This document shows positions 27,755-40,271 of a DNA stretch of 64,000 nucleotides, one piece after another. The stretch is from Desulfobacteraceae bacterium Eth-SRB1 (GTDB lineage: Bacteria; Desulfobacterota; Desulfobacteria; Desulfobacterales; ETH-SRB1), in the NCBI GenBank assembly GCA_004193555.1, contig RPGP01000001.1, positions 93,501-157,500 on the forward strand, read 5' to 3'. The notes under the pieces are model-generated. The model searched no databases and had not been told where the DNA came from. It saw only the letters and a program-made list of their open reading frames with translations. The first letter of the stretch is position 1. The number at the start of each line of letters is the position of its first letter. Position numbers and translations under genes: made by a program.

Positions 27755-30700
27755 TTATCCCTGATCAACCGCTATATCATTATATAAAGGAAGGCCTGTT
27801 CCGGCAGGAATTATTCTACCCATTATAACGTTTTCCTTTAAGCCGTGCAAATAATCTTCAGCTCCGGAGATGCTCGCATCTGTAAGAACTTTTGTTGTCT
27901 CCTGAAATGAAGCTGCGGAAATAAAACTGTCTGTACTCAGCGATGCCTTTGTAATGCCTAATATAAGCGGCTCGGCTACAGCCGGCTGTCCACCTTTGTC
28001 GATCACTGCCTTGTTAGCATCTGCAAATCTGATTCTATCAACCTGCTCTTCAGCAATAAAATCGGTATCTCCAACATCAATAACCTTAACACGCCTCATC
28101 ATCTGTCGAACAATTACCTCAATATGCTTGTCGTTTATACGCACGCCCTGCAAACGATAAACTTCCTGCACCTCATCAACAAGATACCTCGCTAATGCGA
28201 TTTCGCCCTTGATATTTAAAATGTCCTGGGGAACAGCAGCGCCGCCTATTAAAGGTTCACCTGCCCTGATATAATCACCCTCATAAACATTTATATGCTT
28301 TCCACGTTGAATCAAATATTCCTTCTTATCTCCAACATCCACCGGAGTAATCGTAACCTTCTGTTTTTCCCTTTTCGAACTTTTTGATATTGAAACGTAA
28401 CCATCGATTTCACTCAACACAGCGATCTCTTTAGGTTTACGCACTTCAAAAAGCTCGGCTACCCTTGGAAGACCGCCTGTAATATCCTTGGTTTTAGTTG
28501 TCGCTCGCGGAAGTTTCGCAAGGACAGTGCCGGCCTTGACCTCATCTCCTTCTTCAACCAGAAGGATTGCATTCACAGGCAGCAAATAACGGGCAACCCC
28601 TTTTGATGTGGAAAGTCCTGCCGTTTTTCCGCTTTTATCTTTAATAGAAACCCTTGGTATTTCCTCAACGATTTTTGACTCTATAATCGTACGGCTTGAT
28701 TTTCCTGTAACAGGATCCACTTTTTCCTGCATTGTCTTACCTAGTATAATGTCGCCAAATTTAACAGTTCCGGTGACCTCTGTAATAATAGGCGTCGCAA
28801 ATGGATCCCACTTTGCAAGTAAATCACCTGCTTTTACATCCTGCCCGTCTTCCACAACGAGATGCGTCCCAAAAATAACAGGAAACCGCTCCCGTTCTCG
28901 CCCGGTCTTGCTGATAATTGCGAATTCTCCACCGCGGCGGTTCATCACTATAAATTCATTTTCATCATTCTTCTCAACATTAAGGTCAATCAGTTTAATC
29001 TTACCGCCTATACGTGCCCTGATATCGGCCTGCTCAACTCTACGGCTGGCCGTTCCGCCAATGTGGAACGTACGCATTGTCAACTGGGTCCCTGGTTCGC
29101 CGATCGATTGTGCAGACAGTATTCCGACCGCCTGACCGATTTCAATCATTTTTCCATGCGCAAGATCACGGCCATAACACTTGGCACACACACCATGTTT
29201 GGTTTTACATGTCAGGACTGATCGAATTTTCACGCTTGCCAGACTCGCATCTTCAATCTTTTTTGCCAATTCTTCATCAAACTCTTCTCCTGCCTTTATA
29301 AGAACTTCACCTGTAAATGGATCATAAACATCTTCCACTGCGATACGGCCTAAGATACGTTCACCAAGACGCTGGATGATCTCTCCCCCCTCAACCAACG
29401 ACTCAACTTCAACTCCCATCATCGTGCCACAATCATCTTCCATAACAATACAGTCCTGGGCAACATCTGCAAGCCGCCTTGTAAGATATCCTGAATTTGC
29501 AGTCTTTAAAGCGGTATCAGCAAGCCCTTTCCTGGCGCCATGGGTTGAAATAAAGTATTGAAGCACGGAAAGCCCCTCCCTGAAATTTGCAGTAATGGGG
29601 GTTTCGATTATTTCGCCTGATGGTTTTGCCATAAGTCCGCGCATACCTGCCAATTGTCGCATCTGGTCCTTGCTGCCCCTGGCGCCTGAATCCGCCATCA
29701 TGTAAATGGGATTAAAGCTTTCAGTTACGACAGGTTTTTCCTTCTTATCCGGAACAGACGTGCCTTTAATGCTTGTAACGCCGGCCAATTTCATGGAGTT
29801 CATCATCTCGTTTGCCACATCATCCGTTGCTTTTGCCCATATATCCACAACTTTATTATATTTTTCGCCCTGAGTGATTAATCCTTCAATATATTGTCTG
29901 CCGATTTCCGAAACCTGATTTTCCGCCCCTTTAATGATATCCCCTTTTGCAGAAGGAATTATCATATCGCCAATCGAAATGGAAAGCCCGCTTACAGTTG
30001 AATATCTATAACCAAGATCTTTTAACCTGTCGGAAAGAATGACGGTAGCCTTTGCCCCTCTATTCCTGAAAACATAATCCACCAGGTCGCGAAGGGTCTT
30101 CTTGTCCATGACTTTATTTACTGTTTGAAAGGGTATCTCAGGCCGCCTGTTAATTACTTCAAAAATATGATAGTTGTTTTCAGCAAAAACTGTTTCGCTG
30201 ACCTCCCCGTCTTCAAGAGAAAAAACCGCGTCTACATCAGCTTCTTTTGCGTTAAGTATTCTTTTAAACTCTTCTTTTGTAAGAAAGCCGAGAAGTCCGT
30301 CATTTTTTTTGTCATGGCTCTGTGAGTGTTTTTGTACCATATCAACAAAAGAGGCTCCATCCTTTATTTTATCAAGAACCTCCTTAATCTCTTCTTCAGA
30401 CAAAACCATTATATGACGCATTGAGATTACGTTATTCAGTGGCATGATTTCCCACAGGAGAATTCGTCCCACGGTAGTATCCATCAATTTCCCATTAATA
30501 CGAACAGTAATCCTGGCATGGATATCAATAGCTTTTGAATCATACGCAGATCTCACGTCATCAGGGCTGGCAAACATTTTACCTTCCCCTCTGGAACCAT
30601 AAACCTCTCTTGTCATATAATATATGCCAAGAACAATATCCTGGCTGGGAACAATAATAGGGGCCCCGTTAGCTGGGGAAAGAATGTTATTGCTGGAAAG

Positions 30701-32155
30701 CATCAATACTCGCGCCTCTATCTGGGCTTCTGCAGAAAGCGGAACATGAACGGCCATCTGATCGCCGTCAAAGTCAGCATTAAATGCTGTACAGACAAGC
30801 GGATGAAGCTGCAGAGCTTTTCCTTCAATCAGAATAGGCTCAAATGCCTGGATGCCTAACCTGTGAAGCGTTGGAGCACGGTTAAGCATAACCGGATATT
30901 CCTTTACCACTTCATCCAGTGTATCCCAGACTTCAGGAGTCTCCCGCTCTACCATCTTCTTTGCGCTTTTAACAGTGGAAACAAGTCCTTTATGCTCAAG
31001 ACGGTAATAAACAAAAGGCTTGAAAAGTTCGAGCGCCATTTTTTTCGGCAAACCACACTGGTGAAGCCTGAGATTTGGTCCAACTGTAATAACGGTTCTA
31101 CCTGAATAATCAACTCTCTTGCCAAGCAGATTCTGGCGAAAACGGCCCTGCTTCCCTTTTAATGTGTCACTTAAAGACTTTAATGGTCTTTTGTTAGTTC
31201 CGGTGATAACTCTGCCATGGCGTCCGTTATCAAAAAGAACATCTACAGACTCCTGAAGCATCCTCTTTTCGTTACGAATTATAATGCCCGGGGCCTTCAG
31301 GTCTATAAGACGTTTTAACCGATTATTACGATTTATCACTCTGCGATAAAGGTCGTTGAGGTCAGATGTGGCGAATCTTCCACCTTCAAGAGGAACCAGG
31401 GGACGTAAATCAGGAGGCAGAACAGGAATAACATCCATAATCATCCAGACCGGATTTAAGCCGGACCGCCTGAATGCATCGACCACCTTGAGCCGTTTGG
31501 CAAATTTTTGACGTTTTGCCACCGAACCCGTATTTTTAATATCTTCCCTCAGTTGTTTGTATTCTTTGTCAAGATCAATTTTACTTAAAAGCTCCTTTAT
31601 AGCCTCGGCGCCTATTCCAACTTCAAATTTCGTCCTGCCATAGGTCTCAAGCGCTTCATGATAGTTATCCTCTGATAAAAGCTGTCCTCGGCTTAAACTT
31701 GTATCCTTTGGATCAATTACAATATAGTTATCAAAATAGAGTACCTTCTCAACTTTTTTAAGTGTGAGATCAAGGAGGTTGCCTATTTTGCTCGGAAGAC
31801 TTTTTAAGAACCATATATGCGCACAGGGTGAAGCCAGTTTTATATGCGCCATACGCTCTCTTCGGACCTTGGATTGAATGACCTCCACACCGCATTTTTC
31901 ACATATAACTCCCCTGTGCTTCATGCGTTTGTATTTGCCGCAATTACATTCATAATCCTTAGTAGGGCCGAAAATCTTGGCACAAAAAAGACCGTCACGT
32001 TCCGGTTTAAATGTCCTATAATTTACTGTTTCCGGTTTTTTTATCTCACCGTGTGACCACTTTAAAATCTGCTCCGGCGATGCCAGCGCAATCCGAATAC
32101 CGAAATAATTTTTTGGATCAACAGGCTTTGCAAAAAAATCATAAAGACTTTCCAA
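27755..32155 (-). CDS. rpoC: RNA polymerase beta' subunit, TTG start
   Basis: 1466 residues from TTG 32155 behind AAGGAG. The zinc ribbon [20 protein letters not shown] is near the N-terminus. The catalytic Mg-binding NADFDGDQ is at residues 459-466. The trigger-loop region and the second zinc site ([16 protein letters not shown]) are present. It is longer than the E. coli subunit (1407). Inserted sequence near residues 580-670 resembles a peptidylprolyl-isomerase (SurA/PpiC-like) region ([14 protein letters not shown], then [11 protein letters not shown]). This is a lineage-type insertion and worth a domain check. Confidence 0.98.
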   Translation of the reverse strand: MESLYDFFAKPVDPKNYFGIRIALASPEQILKWSHGEIKKPETVNYRTFKPERDGLFCAKIFGPTKDYECNCGKYKRMKHRGVICEKCGVEVIQSKVRRERMAHIKLASPCAHIWFLKSLPSKIGNLLDLTLKKVEKVLYFDNYIVIDPKDTSLSRGQLLSEDNYHEALETYGRTKFEVGIGAEAIKELLSKIDLDKEYKQLREDIKNTGSVAKRQKFAKRLKVVDAFRRSGLNPVWMIMDVIPVLPPDLRPLVPLEGGRFATSDLNDLYRRVINRNNRLKRLIDLKAPGIIIRNEKRMLQESVDVLFDNGRHGRVITGTNKRPLKSLSDTLKGKQGRFRQNLLGKRVDYSGRTVITVGPNLRLHQCGLPKKMALELFKPFVYYRLEHKGLVSTVKSAKKMVERETPEVWDTLDEVVKEYPVMLNRAPTLHRLGIQAFEPILIEGKALQLHPLVCTAFNADFDGDQMAVHVPLSAEAQIEARVLMLSSNNILSPANGAPIIVPSQDIVLGIYYMTREVYGSRGEGKMFASPDDVRSAYDSKAIDIHARITVRINGKLMDTTVGRILLWEIMPLNNVISMRHIMVLSEEEIKEVLDKIKDGASFVDMVQKHSQSHDKKNDGLLGFLTKEEFKRILNAKEADVDAVFSLEDGEVSETVFAENNYHIFEVINRRPEIPFQTVNKVMDKKTLRDLVDYVFRNRGAKATVILSDRLKDLGYRYSTVSGLSISIGDMIIPSAKGDIIKGAENQVSEIGRQYIEGLITQGEKYNKVVDIWAKATDDVANEMMNSMKLAGVTSIKGTSVPDKKEKPVVTESFNPIYMMADSGARGSKDQMRQLAGMRGLMAKPSGEIIETPITANFREGLSVLQYFISTHGARKGLADTALKTANSGYLTRRLADVAQDCIVMEDDCGTMMGVEVESLVEGGEIIQRLGERILGRIAVEDVYDPFTGEVLIKAGEEFDEELAKKIEDASLASVKIRSVLTCKTKHGVCAKCYGRDLAHGKMIEIGQAVGILSAQSIGEPGTQLTMRTFHIGGTASRRVEQADIRARIGGKIKLIDLNVEKNDENEFIVMNRRGGEFAIISKTGRERERFPVIFGTHLVVEDGQDVKAGDLLAKWDPFATPIITEVTGTVKFGDIILGKTMQEKVDPVTGKSSRTIIESKIVEEIPRVSIKDKSGKTAGLSTSKGVARYLLPVNAILLVEEGDEVKAGTVLAKLPRATTKTKDITGGLPRVAELFEVRKPKEIAVLSEIDGYVSISKSSKREKQKVTITPVDVGDKKEYLIQRGKHINVYEGDYIRAGEPLIGGAAVPQDILNIKGEIALARYLVDEVQEVYRLQGVRINDKHIEVIVRQMMRRVKVIDVGDTDFIAEEQVDRIRFADANKAVIDKGGQPAVAEPLILGITKASLSTDSFISAASFQETTKVLTDASISGAEDYLHGLKENVIMGRIIPAGTGLPLYNDIAVDQG

Positions 32156-32168
32156 TGGCTTCTCCTTG

Positions 32169-35100
32169 TTATTCCCCTTCCATTAGGGTTATATCTAATC
32201 CCAGACTCTTCAATTCCTTTGTCAGAACTTTAAAAGATTCGGGCAATCCTGGCTCAAGCACATTTTGCCCTTTTACGATTTTTTCATACATGCGCGTCCT
32301 TCCAGCCATATCATCAGACTTGACCGTCAGAAACTCCTGAAGAGCATAAGCCGCTCCATAAGCCTCCATAGCCCACACCTCCATTTCACCAAGACGCTGT
32401 CCACCAAACTGGGCCTTTCCGCCAAGAGGCTGCTGGGTCACAAGTGAATATGGTCCGATTGAACGTGCATGTATCTTATCATCTACAAGATGATGAAGCT
32501 TCAGCATGTACATTGTTCCGACGGTAATTTTTCCTTTAAAGGGCTCGCCGGTACGACCGTCGTATAGTATTGTCTGTCCCGAAGTGCTAAATCCGGCCTC
32601 TTTCAGGAGTTCTCTGATCTCATCCTCATTAGCTCCATCAAAAACAGGTGTGGACATATGAACACCATCATAATAATTCCCTGCAAAATCGCACAACTCC
32701 ATATTGTTCAAGCCGTCAATCATTTCTTTGTGCTCTGGAGTAGAAAATATCCGCTTCATCTTTTCTCGAAGGGCTTTCAACTTGTTTTCCTCAACAAGTC
32801 TGTTAATTTGATCTCCAAGACCTTTTGCAGCATAACCCAGATGAATTTCAAGGATCTGCCCAACATTCATTCTGGAAGGCACGCCTAAAGGATTAAGAAT
32901 CATATCAACAGGTGTCCCATCTTCAAAATACGGCAAATCCTCCAGAGGAAGACTTTTTGATACAACCCCCTTATTGCCGTGGCGACCCGCCATCTTATCG
33001 CCTACAGAAAGCTTCCGCTTCATAGCCACATAAACCTTAACCATCTTAATTACGCCGGCAGGAAGATCATCTCCTTTTTCATATCGGCCAATCCGTCTAT
33101 CAAAATCTTTTCTACAAAGCGCGCATCGCTGTCTATAGAGCTCAAGGATATCCTGCACCTGCTCTGTCACTTTGGGATCTTTTAATACAATTCCTTCAAT
33201 CTGTGCAACCGGTATCCCGGCAAGCATCTTAGAGTCAATCCTGGCACCCTTTGCAATAAAAATATGTCTGTCTTTTTTCAGGGTAGAGCAACATATTCTG
33301 CCGACCAGCAATTCTTCAATTTTAGAACGAGCTGCTTCACCAATAACCCTCAGCTCATCATCTTTATTTTTTTTAAAAACGGCGATTTCCTGCTTTTCTA
33401 TTAACAGTGTGCGATCATCCTTTTCAACACCCCTTCTTGAAAACACCTTGGCTTCTATAACAATCCCTTCTATGCCCGGCGGCACCCTCAAAGACGTATC
33501 TTTAACATCTCCTGCTTTTTCACCAAAAATTGCCCGAAGGAGCTTCTCTTCAGGGGAAAGCTGAGATTCGCCCTTTGGAGTGATCTTTCCTACCAGAACG
33601 TCTCCCTGGCTTACTTCAGCGCCAAGCCTTATAATCCCGCTTTCATCCAAATCCTTTAATGCTTCATCTCCAACATTCGGTATGTCTCGCGTTATATCTT
33701 CCTTTCCAAGCTTAGTGTCCCTGGCAACCACTTCGAACTCTTCAATATGAACAGACGTATATATACCGTCTCTAACAAGTTTTTCACTGACCAGGATAGA
33801 ATCTTCGAAATTATATCCACCCCATGGCATAAACGCTACTGTTACGTTCTTGCCAAGGGCGAGTTCACCCTGATCTGTTGCAGGTCCATCAGCAATTATT
33901 TCACCGGCCTTAACTGTTTCTCCTTTTCTGACAATCGGGCGATGGTTAAAGCATGTATTTTGATTGGAACGTATAAATTTTGAAAGATTATAAACCGTCA
34001 CAGCTTTTTTTAAAAGGTCGTTTGAGTAATCATGCTGTAATACTATTCGAGAAGCATCAACATATACAACTTTCCCATCCTGGCAAGCAACTATTGCAGC
34101 TCCTGAATCCCTTGCCACAACGCCCTCAATTCCTGTGCCAACGAGTGGAGCCTGTGAAACGAGTAATGGAACCGCCTGGCGTTGCATATTAGATCCCATT
34201 AATGCCCTGTTAGCATCATCATTTTCCAGAAAAGGAATTAGAGACGCAGATACGCTAACCAGCTGGTTAGGAGAAATATCCATGAGTTCAATATCGTCCC
34301 GCTTGACCATCATAAACTCGCCCGACACCCGCGAAGTTACTAACTCCTTGATATATTTTCCTTTTTCATCGACAGGGGCATTGGCCTGGGCAATCGGGTG
34401 TTCCTTTTCTTCAAATGCGGTCAGAAACTTTACATCATCAGTAACAGTGGCTTCTTTGACGACCCTGTATGGTGTTTCAATAAACCCGTATTCATTAACC
34501 CTTGCATAGGTGCTAAGAGATACGATAAGGCCGATGTTTGGACCTTCAGGAGTTTCTACGGGACAAATTCGGCCATAATGTGACGGATGGACGTCCCTTA
34601 CCTCAAAGCCTGCGCGTTCACGTGTAAGACCCCCCGGGCCTAAAGCGCTAAGGCGACGTTTATGGGTTGTTTCTGAAAGAAGATTTGTCTGATCCATAAA
34701 CTGGCTAAGTTGGCTGGTTCCAAAAAACTCTTTCACAACAGAAGAAACCGGTTTCGGATTTACAAGGTCATGGGGCATAAGAGCATCGACTTCCTGCAAG
34801 CTCATCCGTTCTTTAATAGCGCGCTCCATACGAACCAATCCAATACGATACTGGTTCTCAAGGAGTTCGCCAACCGCGCGCACCCGTCGGTTTCCGAGAT
34901 GATCTATGTCATCAACAGCTCCCGTTGTATCTCTGAGTTCTATAAGCGTCTTTGCTGTAAGTAGGATATCCTCCCTTCTGAGTATTCTTAAATCTGTCGC
35001 AGAATCAATGCCAAGACGAACATTAATCTTCATGCGTCCGACACCGGAGAGATCGTAATACGTTGACTTGAAAAAAAGGTTGTCAATAAAATCCTGGGCC

Positions 35101-36263
35101 ACTTCAGGTGTCGCTGGATTGCCGGGCCTGAGTCTTCTATATATTTCAACAAGCGCCTCTTCTTTAGTTTCAACCTTATCAAGCATAAGTGTCTTACTGA
35201 TAGAATCTCCGACAGTTATCCCGTCGATAAAAAGCAATTCAAACTCAGCTATGCCGGCCTCTCGTAATTTTGTAACGGCCTCATCATCAACAATTTCATT
35301 GGACTTCACAATGGGGCTTCCTGTGTTCGGATCTACTATTGTCGATGCAAAATATTTGCCGTAAATATCTTCAACAGTTATTGGAATTTTTTTAATATTA
35401 GAAGTTATCAGCCTTTTGATTGCGCGCAGGGTAAATACACGCCCCTTTCTTACAATCACTTCACCGGTTTTGGGATCTTTGATATCACGGCTGGCGCGCT
35501 GTCCTTTCAGAGTGTCTTCATTGAATTCCTTAAAAAAACTTTTTCCGCGGGTGACAATCTTTTCGGTATTATAGAAATAAGACAGAAGATCATCGGAATT
35601 GTATCCAAAAGCCTTAAAAAGAATTGTAATGGGAAACTTGCGACGTCTATCAATTCTGATATAAACAACGCCCTTTGGATCGATTTCCATATCGATCCAG
35701 GATCCGCGGACAGGAATGATTCTTGAAGTATAAATAATTTTTCCGCTTGAATGTGTCTTTCCCTTGTCATGATCGAAAAACACTCCGGAAGAGCGATGAA
35801 GTTGGCTAACCACAACACGTTCAGTTCCGTTTATAATAAATGTGCCTCTGCCTGTCATCAAAGGAATAGTGCCGAAATAAATTTCCTGCTCTTTTATATC
35901 ACGGATATTTGAAGTCCCTGTTTCCTTGTCAATATCATATACTACAAGCCTTACCGTTATGCGAACAGGGATTTCGTAAGTCATCCCCCTTTGTATACAC
36001 TCATCTATACTGTGCTTAACGTCACATATCTTGTATGAAACAAATTCAAGGGAAGCGCTTCCGGTAAAGTCCTTTATCGGAAAAACCGACTTGAAAACCA
36101 ACTGCAAACCGATGTCTTTCCGCTTTTCCGGAGGAACATCCTTCTGCAAAAATCGATCAAACGAGTCCCGCTGCACACCAATAAGGTCGGGTATTTCAAC
36201 GATCTTCTTTATCTTGCCAAAATATTTCCTTGTTCGCTTAATTGCCAAAGGTCTTTCCGACAT
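32169..36263 (-). CDS. rpoB: RNA polymerase beta subunit
   Basis: 1364 residues. The rifampicin region reads [19 protein letters not shown], then [13 protein letters not shown], the susceptible form. The C-terminal blocks [16 protein letters not shown] and [18 protein letters not shown] are intact. It starts 269 bases downstream of rplL. That spacer holds no gene and could contain the usual partial terminator, but I cannot define one. Confidence 0.98.
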   Translation of the reverse strand: MSERPLAIKRTRKYFGKIKKIVEIPDLIGVQRDSFDRFLQKDVPPEKRKDIGLQLVFKSVFPIKDFTGSASLEFVSYKICDVKHSIDECIQRGMTYEIPVRITVRLVVYDIDKETGTSNIRDIKEQEIYFGTIPLMTGRGTFIINGTERVVVSQLHRSSGVFFDHDKGKTHSSGKIIYTSRIIPVRGSWIDMEIDPKGVVYIRIDRRRKFPITILFKAFGYNSDDLLSYFYNTEKIVTRGKSFFKEFNEDTLKGQRASRDIKDPKTGEVIVRKGRVFTLRAIKRLITSNIKKIPITVEDIYGKYFASTIVDPNTGSPIVKSNEIVDDEAVTKLREAGIAEFELLFIDGITVGDSISKTLMLDKVETKEEALVEIYRRLRPGNPATPEVAQDFIDNLFFKSTYYDLSGVGRMKINVRLGIDSATDLRILRREDILLTAKTLIELRDTTGAVDDIDHLGNRRVRAVGELLENQYRIGLVRMERAIKERMSLQEVDALMPHDLVNPKPVSSVVKEFFGTSQLSQFMDQTNLLSETTHKRRLSALGPGGLTRERAGFEVRDVHPSHYGRICPVETPEGPNIGLIVSLSTYARVNEYGFIETPYRVVKEATVTDDVKFLTAFEEKEHPIAQANAPVDEKGKYIKELVTSRVSGEFMMVKRDDIELMDISPNQLVSVSASLIPFLENDDANRALMGSNMQRQAVPLLVSQAPLVGTGIEGVVARDSGAAIVACQDGKVVYVDASRIVLQHDYSNDLLKKAVTVYNLSKFIRSNQNTCFNHRPIVRKGETVKAGEIIADGPATDQGELALGKNVTVAFMPWGGYNFEDSILVSEKLVRDGIYTSVHIEEFEVVARDTKLGKEDITRDIPNVGDEALKDLDESGIIRLGAEVSQGDVLVGKITPKGESQLSPEEKLLRAIFGEKAGDVKDTSLRVPPGIEGIVIEAKVFSRRGVEKDDRTLLIEKQEIAVFKKNKDDELRVIGEAARSKIEELLVGRICCSTLKKDRHIFIAKGARIDSKMLAGIPVAQIEGIVLKDPKVTEQVQDILELYRQRCALCRKDFDRRIGRYEKGDDLPAGVIKMVKVYVAMKRKLSVGDKMAGRHGNKGVVSKSLPLEDLPYFEDGTPVDMILNPLGVPSRMNVGQILEIHLGYAAKGLGDQINRLVEENKLKALREKMKRIFSTPEHKEMIDGLNNMELCDFAGNYYDGVHMSTPVFDGANEDEIRELLKEAGFSTSGQTILYDGRTGEPFKGKITVGTMYMLKLHHLVDDKIHARSIGPYSLVTQQPLGGKAQFGGQRLGEMEVWAMEAYGAAYALQEFLTVKSDDMAGRTRMYEKIVKGQNVLEPGLPESFKVLTKELKSLGLDITLMEGE

Positions 36264-36532
36264 GGAGTCTCCATATGTAAATTATGAAACTACAAAAATT
36301 GTAACACTTTGTTTGTTTAAAAAATATTCTCTAAGGGTTCCTCGAGCATCAGCGGTTTAAGGCTTTGAAAGCAGCCAAATCATAAATATTTGGTCACATT
36401 CCCTAAGGCATTATTGATATCGACTGGATGAAAAAGTCTTAAATTGCTGATGCGCAAAAGCCATAACTAATTTTAAAAAGGCTAAAGTATTACCAAAAAC
36501 TGTTTCTCTTTTAATCCAATTTTTAATAATTA

Positions 36533-36916
36533 CTACTTTATTTCGACCTGAGCCCCCGCTTCTTCAAGCTGGACTTTTATTTTCTCCGCCTCATCTTTGG
36601 CAATGCCTTCTTTGACAGGAGCGGGAACCCCATCTACAAGTGTTTTGGCTTCTTTAAGCCCTAAACCGGTAATAGCTCTCACCTCTTTGATAACCTGGAT
36701 CTTCTTGTCACCAAAACTAATCAGTATAACGTCAACCTCTGTCTTTTCTTCTTCCTTTTCACCACCAGCATTAGCAGGGCCTGCCGCCATCATTGCAACC
36801 GGAGCTGCTGCGGAAACACCGAATTTTTCTTCCATCTCCTTAACAAGTTCCGATAGTTCAAGCACCGACATATTTGCTATAAATTCAATTACATCATCCT
36901 TTGTAATATCAGCCAT
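36533..36916 (-). CDS. rplL: Ribosomal protein bL12 (L7/L12)
   Basis: 127 residues forming the ribosomal stalk. The N-terminal dimerisation domain, the Ala/Gly-rich hinge (about 45-55) and the C-terminal factor-binding domain ([20 protein letters not shown]) are all present. Confidence 0.98.
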   Translation of the reverse strand: MADITKDDVIEFIANMSVLELSELVKEMEEKFGVSAAAPVAMMAAGPANAGGEKEEEKTEVDVILISFGDKKIQVIKEVRAITGLGLKEAKTLVDGVPAPVKEGIAKDEAEKIKVQLEEAGAQVEIK

Positions 36917-36976
36917 CTTTATCTTCCTCCAACTTATATTTGCAAAATTATTGTTATAGATTAATCTTATTTAAAT

Positions 36977-37498
36977 TCACGCGGCCTCTTTTTGATCCTT
37001 TATTGCCTGCAGAACATTCAGCAATTTTTTGGGAGCGTCAGCCAGCGCCCGCACAAATGCAGTTGGCACACCGGCCATTGCCGAAAGAACCTGTCCCAAA
37101 AGCACCTCACGAGAAGGCAATATTGACAGCGCCTTTATTGCGCTTAAATCAAGCAACTTACCATCCATGACACCGATTTTAATCTCAAGTTTTTCATGCT
37201 TGTCAGCAAACCCGGTCAGCACTTTAGCAGGAGCAACAGGATCATTATAACCTAATGCAACAGCGCTGGGGCCTTTAAAATACTCCTTTATCAATGCTAC
37301 ATCGCTCTCTTCGGAGGCTCTGATAAGAAGTGAATTCTTTACAACCTTATATTCACTATCGGCCTCTCCGAGCTTCCTGCGCAAAGCATTTATTGTCGCA
37401 ACATCAAGGCCTTTGTAATCGGTTATAAATACAACCTTTGACTTTGAAAACCTTTTACCCAGATCCTCAACAATTTTTTTCTTTTCATCTATTTTCAA
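36977..37498 (-). CDS. rplJ: Ribosomal protein uL10, TTG start
   Basis: 173 residues from TTG 37498 behind GGGAGGTG. It anchors L12 dimers through its C-terminal helix. It has KVVFITDYKGLDVATINALR and YKVVKNSLLIRA. Regulation by binding of the L10-L12 complex to its leader is suggested by the element at 37594-37656. Confidence 0.97.
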   Translation of the reverse strand: MKIDEKKKIVEDLGKRFSKSKVVFITDYKGLDVATINALRRKLGEADSEYKVVKNSLLIRASEESDVALIKEYFKGPSAVALGYNDPVAPAKVLTGFADKHEKLEIKIGVMDGKLLDLSAIKALSILPSREVLLGQVLSAMAGVPTAFVRALADAPKKLLNVLQAIKDQKEAA

Positions 37499-37808
37499 AA
37501 ATTACACCTCCCTTCTTCTGTAAAAAACCGGAGGCAACAATCAAATCTTGCAAATTTTTTTCTTTCAATATAAACATGAAAAATCTCCAGCTATCAAACT
37601 GTCTCAGCAGGCCGGCAATGCCGATTAAACAATAAATGCGCCTACGGTCTTTGACAGAAAATTATGTTCCAAAACGAAAAATTAAAACCAACTTTTTAAC
37701 ATCTGAACCATGAACTATTTAACCTGACTTCCAAAATAGAAACCAGGCTTATTGTCAAAAATATTGTTCCATAATTGACCATTATTAACGGAGTCTGTTA
37801 TTATTATA
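37499..37808 (-). other. Leader region of rplJL
   Basis: This 310-base spacer between rplA and rplJ contains the L10-leader-like element described separately and AT-rich sequence. I see no gene in it. Confidence 0.6.
37594..37656 (-). promoter_or_regulatory. Ribosomal L10 leader-like mRNA element
   Basis: Read on the minus strand this segment contains AAAGACCGTAGGCGC, then a GGCATTGCCGG hairpin, then CCTGCTGAGACAG. The conserved pieces GACCG(C/T)AGG and CCTGC(C/T)GAG are features of the leader that L10-L12 binds upstream of rplJ in many bacteria. The secondary structure was judged by eye only. Confidence 0.6.
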
Positions 37809-38513
37809 TTATCTGATTAAGTCCTTGATACCGGCCGTATCTATCTTAAATCCAGGCCCCATGGTCGTTGAAATAGTAATACCTTTCAGGTAGGTTCCCT
37901 TGCTGGAAGCGGGTTTGAGCCGAACAATTGTTTCAATCAGGGCTGTTAAATTCTGAATAATTTTCTCCGCGCCAAAAGAAACCTTACCAATAGGAGCGTG
38001 AATTATCCCCGCCTTTTCAACTCTAAAATCAATCTTTCCTGCCTTGAGTTCGTTGACGGCCCTGTCAATATCAAAGGTGACCGTTCCGGTTTTTGCATTA
38101 GGCATAAGCCCTCTTGGACCAAGAAGTTTTCCTATCTTTCCAACCGAACCCATCATGTCCGGAGTAGCAACCGCCTTATCAAAACCGAACCATCCGCCTT
38201 TAATCTTTTCAATTAAATCGTCATTTCCAACAAAATCGGCTCCGGCATCAAGCGCCTCTTTTTCCTTCTCACCTTTTGCGAACACAAGGACTTTTACTTC
38301 CTTGCCAATTCCATTAGGCAAAACCACTGTCCCACGAATCATCTGATCGGCATGTCTTGGATCGACTCCAAGGCGAATCGCAACATCAATGGTTTCATCA
38401 AATTTTGCATAAGATGAATCTACTGTCTTTTGAACAGCCTCGGCAATATCATGCCTTGTCTCGCCGGTTATCTCTTCTCTTGCTTTTAAATATTTCTTAC
38501 CATGCTTCGACAT
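37809..38513 (-). CDS. rplA: Ribosomal protein uL1
   Basis: 234 residues forming the mobile L1 stalk. It has [20 protein letters not shown] and [14 protein letters not shown], and the family end with [18 protein letters not shown]1 commonly represses its own operon by binding the rplK leader. Confidence 0.98.
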   Translation of the reverse strand: MSKHGKKYLKAREEITGETRHDIAEAVQKTVDSSYAKFDETIDVAIRLGVDPRHADQMIRGTVVLPNGIGKEVKVLVFAKGEKEKEALDAGADFVGNDDLIEKIKGGWFGFDKAVATPDMMGSVGKIGKLLGPRGLMPNAKTGTVTFDIDRAVNELKAGKIDFRVEKAGIIHAPIGKVSFGAEKIIQNLTALIETIVRLKPASSKGTYLKGITISTTMGPGFKIDTAGIKDLIR

Positions 38514-38538
38514 TTTTTGTCATATACTCCTTGTCTCT

Positions 38539-38961
38539 TTAGCCAACCTCAATTCCCATACTTCTGGCTGTACCCTCAATTATCCTGCAGGCAGCATCTA
38601 AATCATTAGCATTTAAATCAACCATTTTCTGCCTGGCGATCTCTTCTACATGCTGCCGGGTAACGTTGCCAACCTTGTCACGTTTCGGATCACCCGCTCC
38701 TTTTGCTATCTTTGCCGCCTGTTTCAAAAGTACGGCAGCCGGTGGAGTTTTGGTTATAAATGTAAATGTTTTATCCTGATAAACGGTTATTACAACAGGT
38801 ATTATCATCCCCTCATCATTAGCTGTCCTCGCATTAAAGGCCTTGCAAAAATCCATTATGTTTACCCCATGCTGGCCCAGCGCAGGACCGATTGGAGGAG
38901 ATGGATTGGCTTGACCGGCAGTAACCTGCAACTTTATTTGCGCAATAATTTTTTTTGCCAT
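38539..38961 (-). CDS. rplK: Ribosomal protein uL11
   Basis: 140 residues of the GTPase-associated centre. It has [21 protein letters not shown] and the C-terminal RNA-binding domain [17 protein letters not shown] and [11 protein letters not shown]. Confidence 0.98.
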   Translation of the reverse strand: MAKKIIAQIKLQVTAGQANPSPPIGPALGQHGVNIMDFCKAFNARTANDEGMIIPVVITVYQDKTFTFITKTPPAAVLLKQAAKIAKGAGDPKRDKVGNVTRQHVEEIARQKMVDLNANDLDAACRIIEGTARSMGIEVG

Positions 38962-38997
38962 TTTCTCTTTTTACTCCTAATTAGATATGTCCTCTCT

Positions 38998-39528
38998 CTA
39001 TAACTTTGCGACTTGCACAAATTCCAATTCAACCGGTGTTGGGCGTCCGAAAATACTCACCAATACCTTAATTTTGCCCTTCTCAGGGTTAACCTCTTCA
39101 ACCATACCATTAAAATTTGTAAAAGGTCCGTCAATCACACGAACCTCATCTCCTGACTCAAACAGAAATTTGGGTTGCGGTTTCAACTTGCCTGCTTCCA
39201 TGCGGCTTAATATATGCTGTGCCTCATCATCTGAAATAGGAGTCGGCTTTTTTCTTCCACCCAAGAAACCGCTAACCTTAGCTGTATCATTAATCAGGTG
39301 CCATGTTTCATCATCGAGTTCCATCTTTACCAAAATATACCCTGGATAAAACTTGCGCGAAGATTCCTTTTTTTTCCCTTTAACAAGTTCAACTATCTGC
39401 TCTGTCGGCACAACTACTTCGCCGAATTTCTCTCGATGAGGAGAAGAAGCGATTCGTTCTTCCAAGGCCATTTTAACCTTACTTTCAAACCCTGAATACA
39501 CATGAACTATATACCATTTTAGAGCCAC
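38998..39528 (-). CDS. nusG: Transcription termination/antitermination factor NusG
   Basis: 176 residues from GTG 39528. The NGN domain opens KWYIVHVYSGFESKVK, and PGYILVKME is typical. The C-terminal KOW domain has GDEVRVIDGPFTNFNGMVEE. It couples polymerase to ribosome or Rho. It is 18 bases after secE. Confidence 0.98.
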   Translation of the reverse strand: MALKWYIVHVYSGFESKVKMALEERIASSPHREKFGEVVVPTEQIVELVKGKKKESSRKFYPGYILVKMELDDETWHLINDTAKVSGFLGGRKKPTPISDDEAQHILSRMEAGKLKPQPKFLFESGDEVRVIDGPFTNFNGMVEEVNPEKGKIKVLVSIFGRPTPVELEFVQVAKL

Positions 39529-39546
39529 TCTTTTCTTCTCCTCATA

Positions 39547-39945
39547 TTATTGAATAAACACACTGACCAGGCTTGACAGACCAATATCGACCACTCCGAG
39601 AAATAATGATATTATCATAACAAGAATAATCACAACAGCGGTGGAACCTATGGTCTGTTTACGTGTGGGCCATGTCACCTTTTTAAGCTCAACTTTAACT
39701 TCTCGCAGGAATTGCAATCCTTTATCAAGGATACTTATGTTCTGCCTTACTATCGAAAGTTTCGATATGCCCGAAGGCTTTTTTTGCGGCAAAACCTGCT
39801 TTTTTGTCTCCAGCAAAGAGCCGGAAATCGAAGCTGTTTTTTTTGCAGGAACATCTCTGTTTAACTGAGATGATGCGGCAATATCGACCCCTTTTTTCTT
39901 GTCTTTCTTTTTGCCTGGATGTTTTTTTCTTTGTAACCGTCCCAT
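39547..39945 (-). CDS. secE: Preprotein translocase subunit SecE, N-terminally extended
   Basis: 132 residues. The functional part is C-terminal: FLREVKVELKKVTWPTRKQT followed by one membrane helix. The first about 70 residues form a Lys-rich, low-complexity extension (LQRKKHPGKKKDKKKG) that compact SecE proteins of 60-65 residues lack. Confidence 0.96.
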   Translation of the reverse strand: MGRLQRKKHPGKKKDKKKGVDIAASSQLNRDVPAKKTASISGSLLETKKQVLPQKKPSGISKLSIVRQNISILDKGLQFLREVKVELKKVTWPTRKQTIGSTAVVIILVMIISLFLGVVDIGLSSLVSVFIQ

Positions 39946-40009
39946 TATGCTCCCAAGAACTATGGATGCTCAAAATTAGGCTTCAGACCCTTAGATTGTC
40001 TTAAAAAAT

Positions 40010-40085
40010 TGGCAGGCCAGGAGGGATTCGAACCCCCAACACCCGGATTTGGAGTCCGACGCTCTACCGTTAGAGCTACTGGCCT
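40010..40085 (-). tRNA. tRNA-Trp (CCA anticodon)
   Basis: The 7-bp acceptor AGGCCAG/CTGGCCT, G discriminator and encoded CCA are visible. The anticodon loop carries CCA within GGACTCCAAATCC. It lies between rpmG and secE, a position conserved in many bacteria. Confidence 0.97.
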
Positions 40086-40103
40086 GCATTAACTTATACA
40101 ATA

Positions 40104-40253
40104 TCACTTGGTCTCTTTATGTAAAGTATGTTTTCTGCAAAATCTGCAATACTTACTAAATTCAAGTTTATCCGGTGTTGTGCGTTTGTTTTTTGTAGTC
40201 GTATAATTTTTTCTTTTACACTCACTACATGCAAGAGTAACAATTATTCTCAC
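40104..40253 (-). CDS. rpmG: Ribosomal protein bL33, zinc type
   Basis: 49 residues from GTG 40253 behind GAGGAG. It reads [16 protein letters not shown] and ends [16 protein letters not shown]. The two CxxC pairs mark the zinc-binding form. Confidence 0.96.
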   Translation of the reverse strand: MRIIVTLACSECKRKNYTTTKNKRTTPDKLEFSKYCRFCRKHTLHKETK

Positions 40254-40271
40254 AATCAGACTCCTCTGCCC

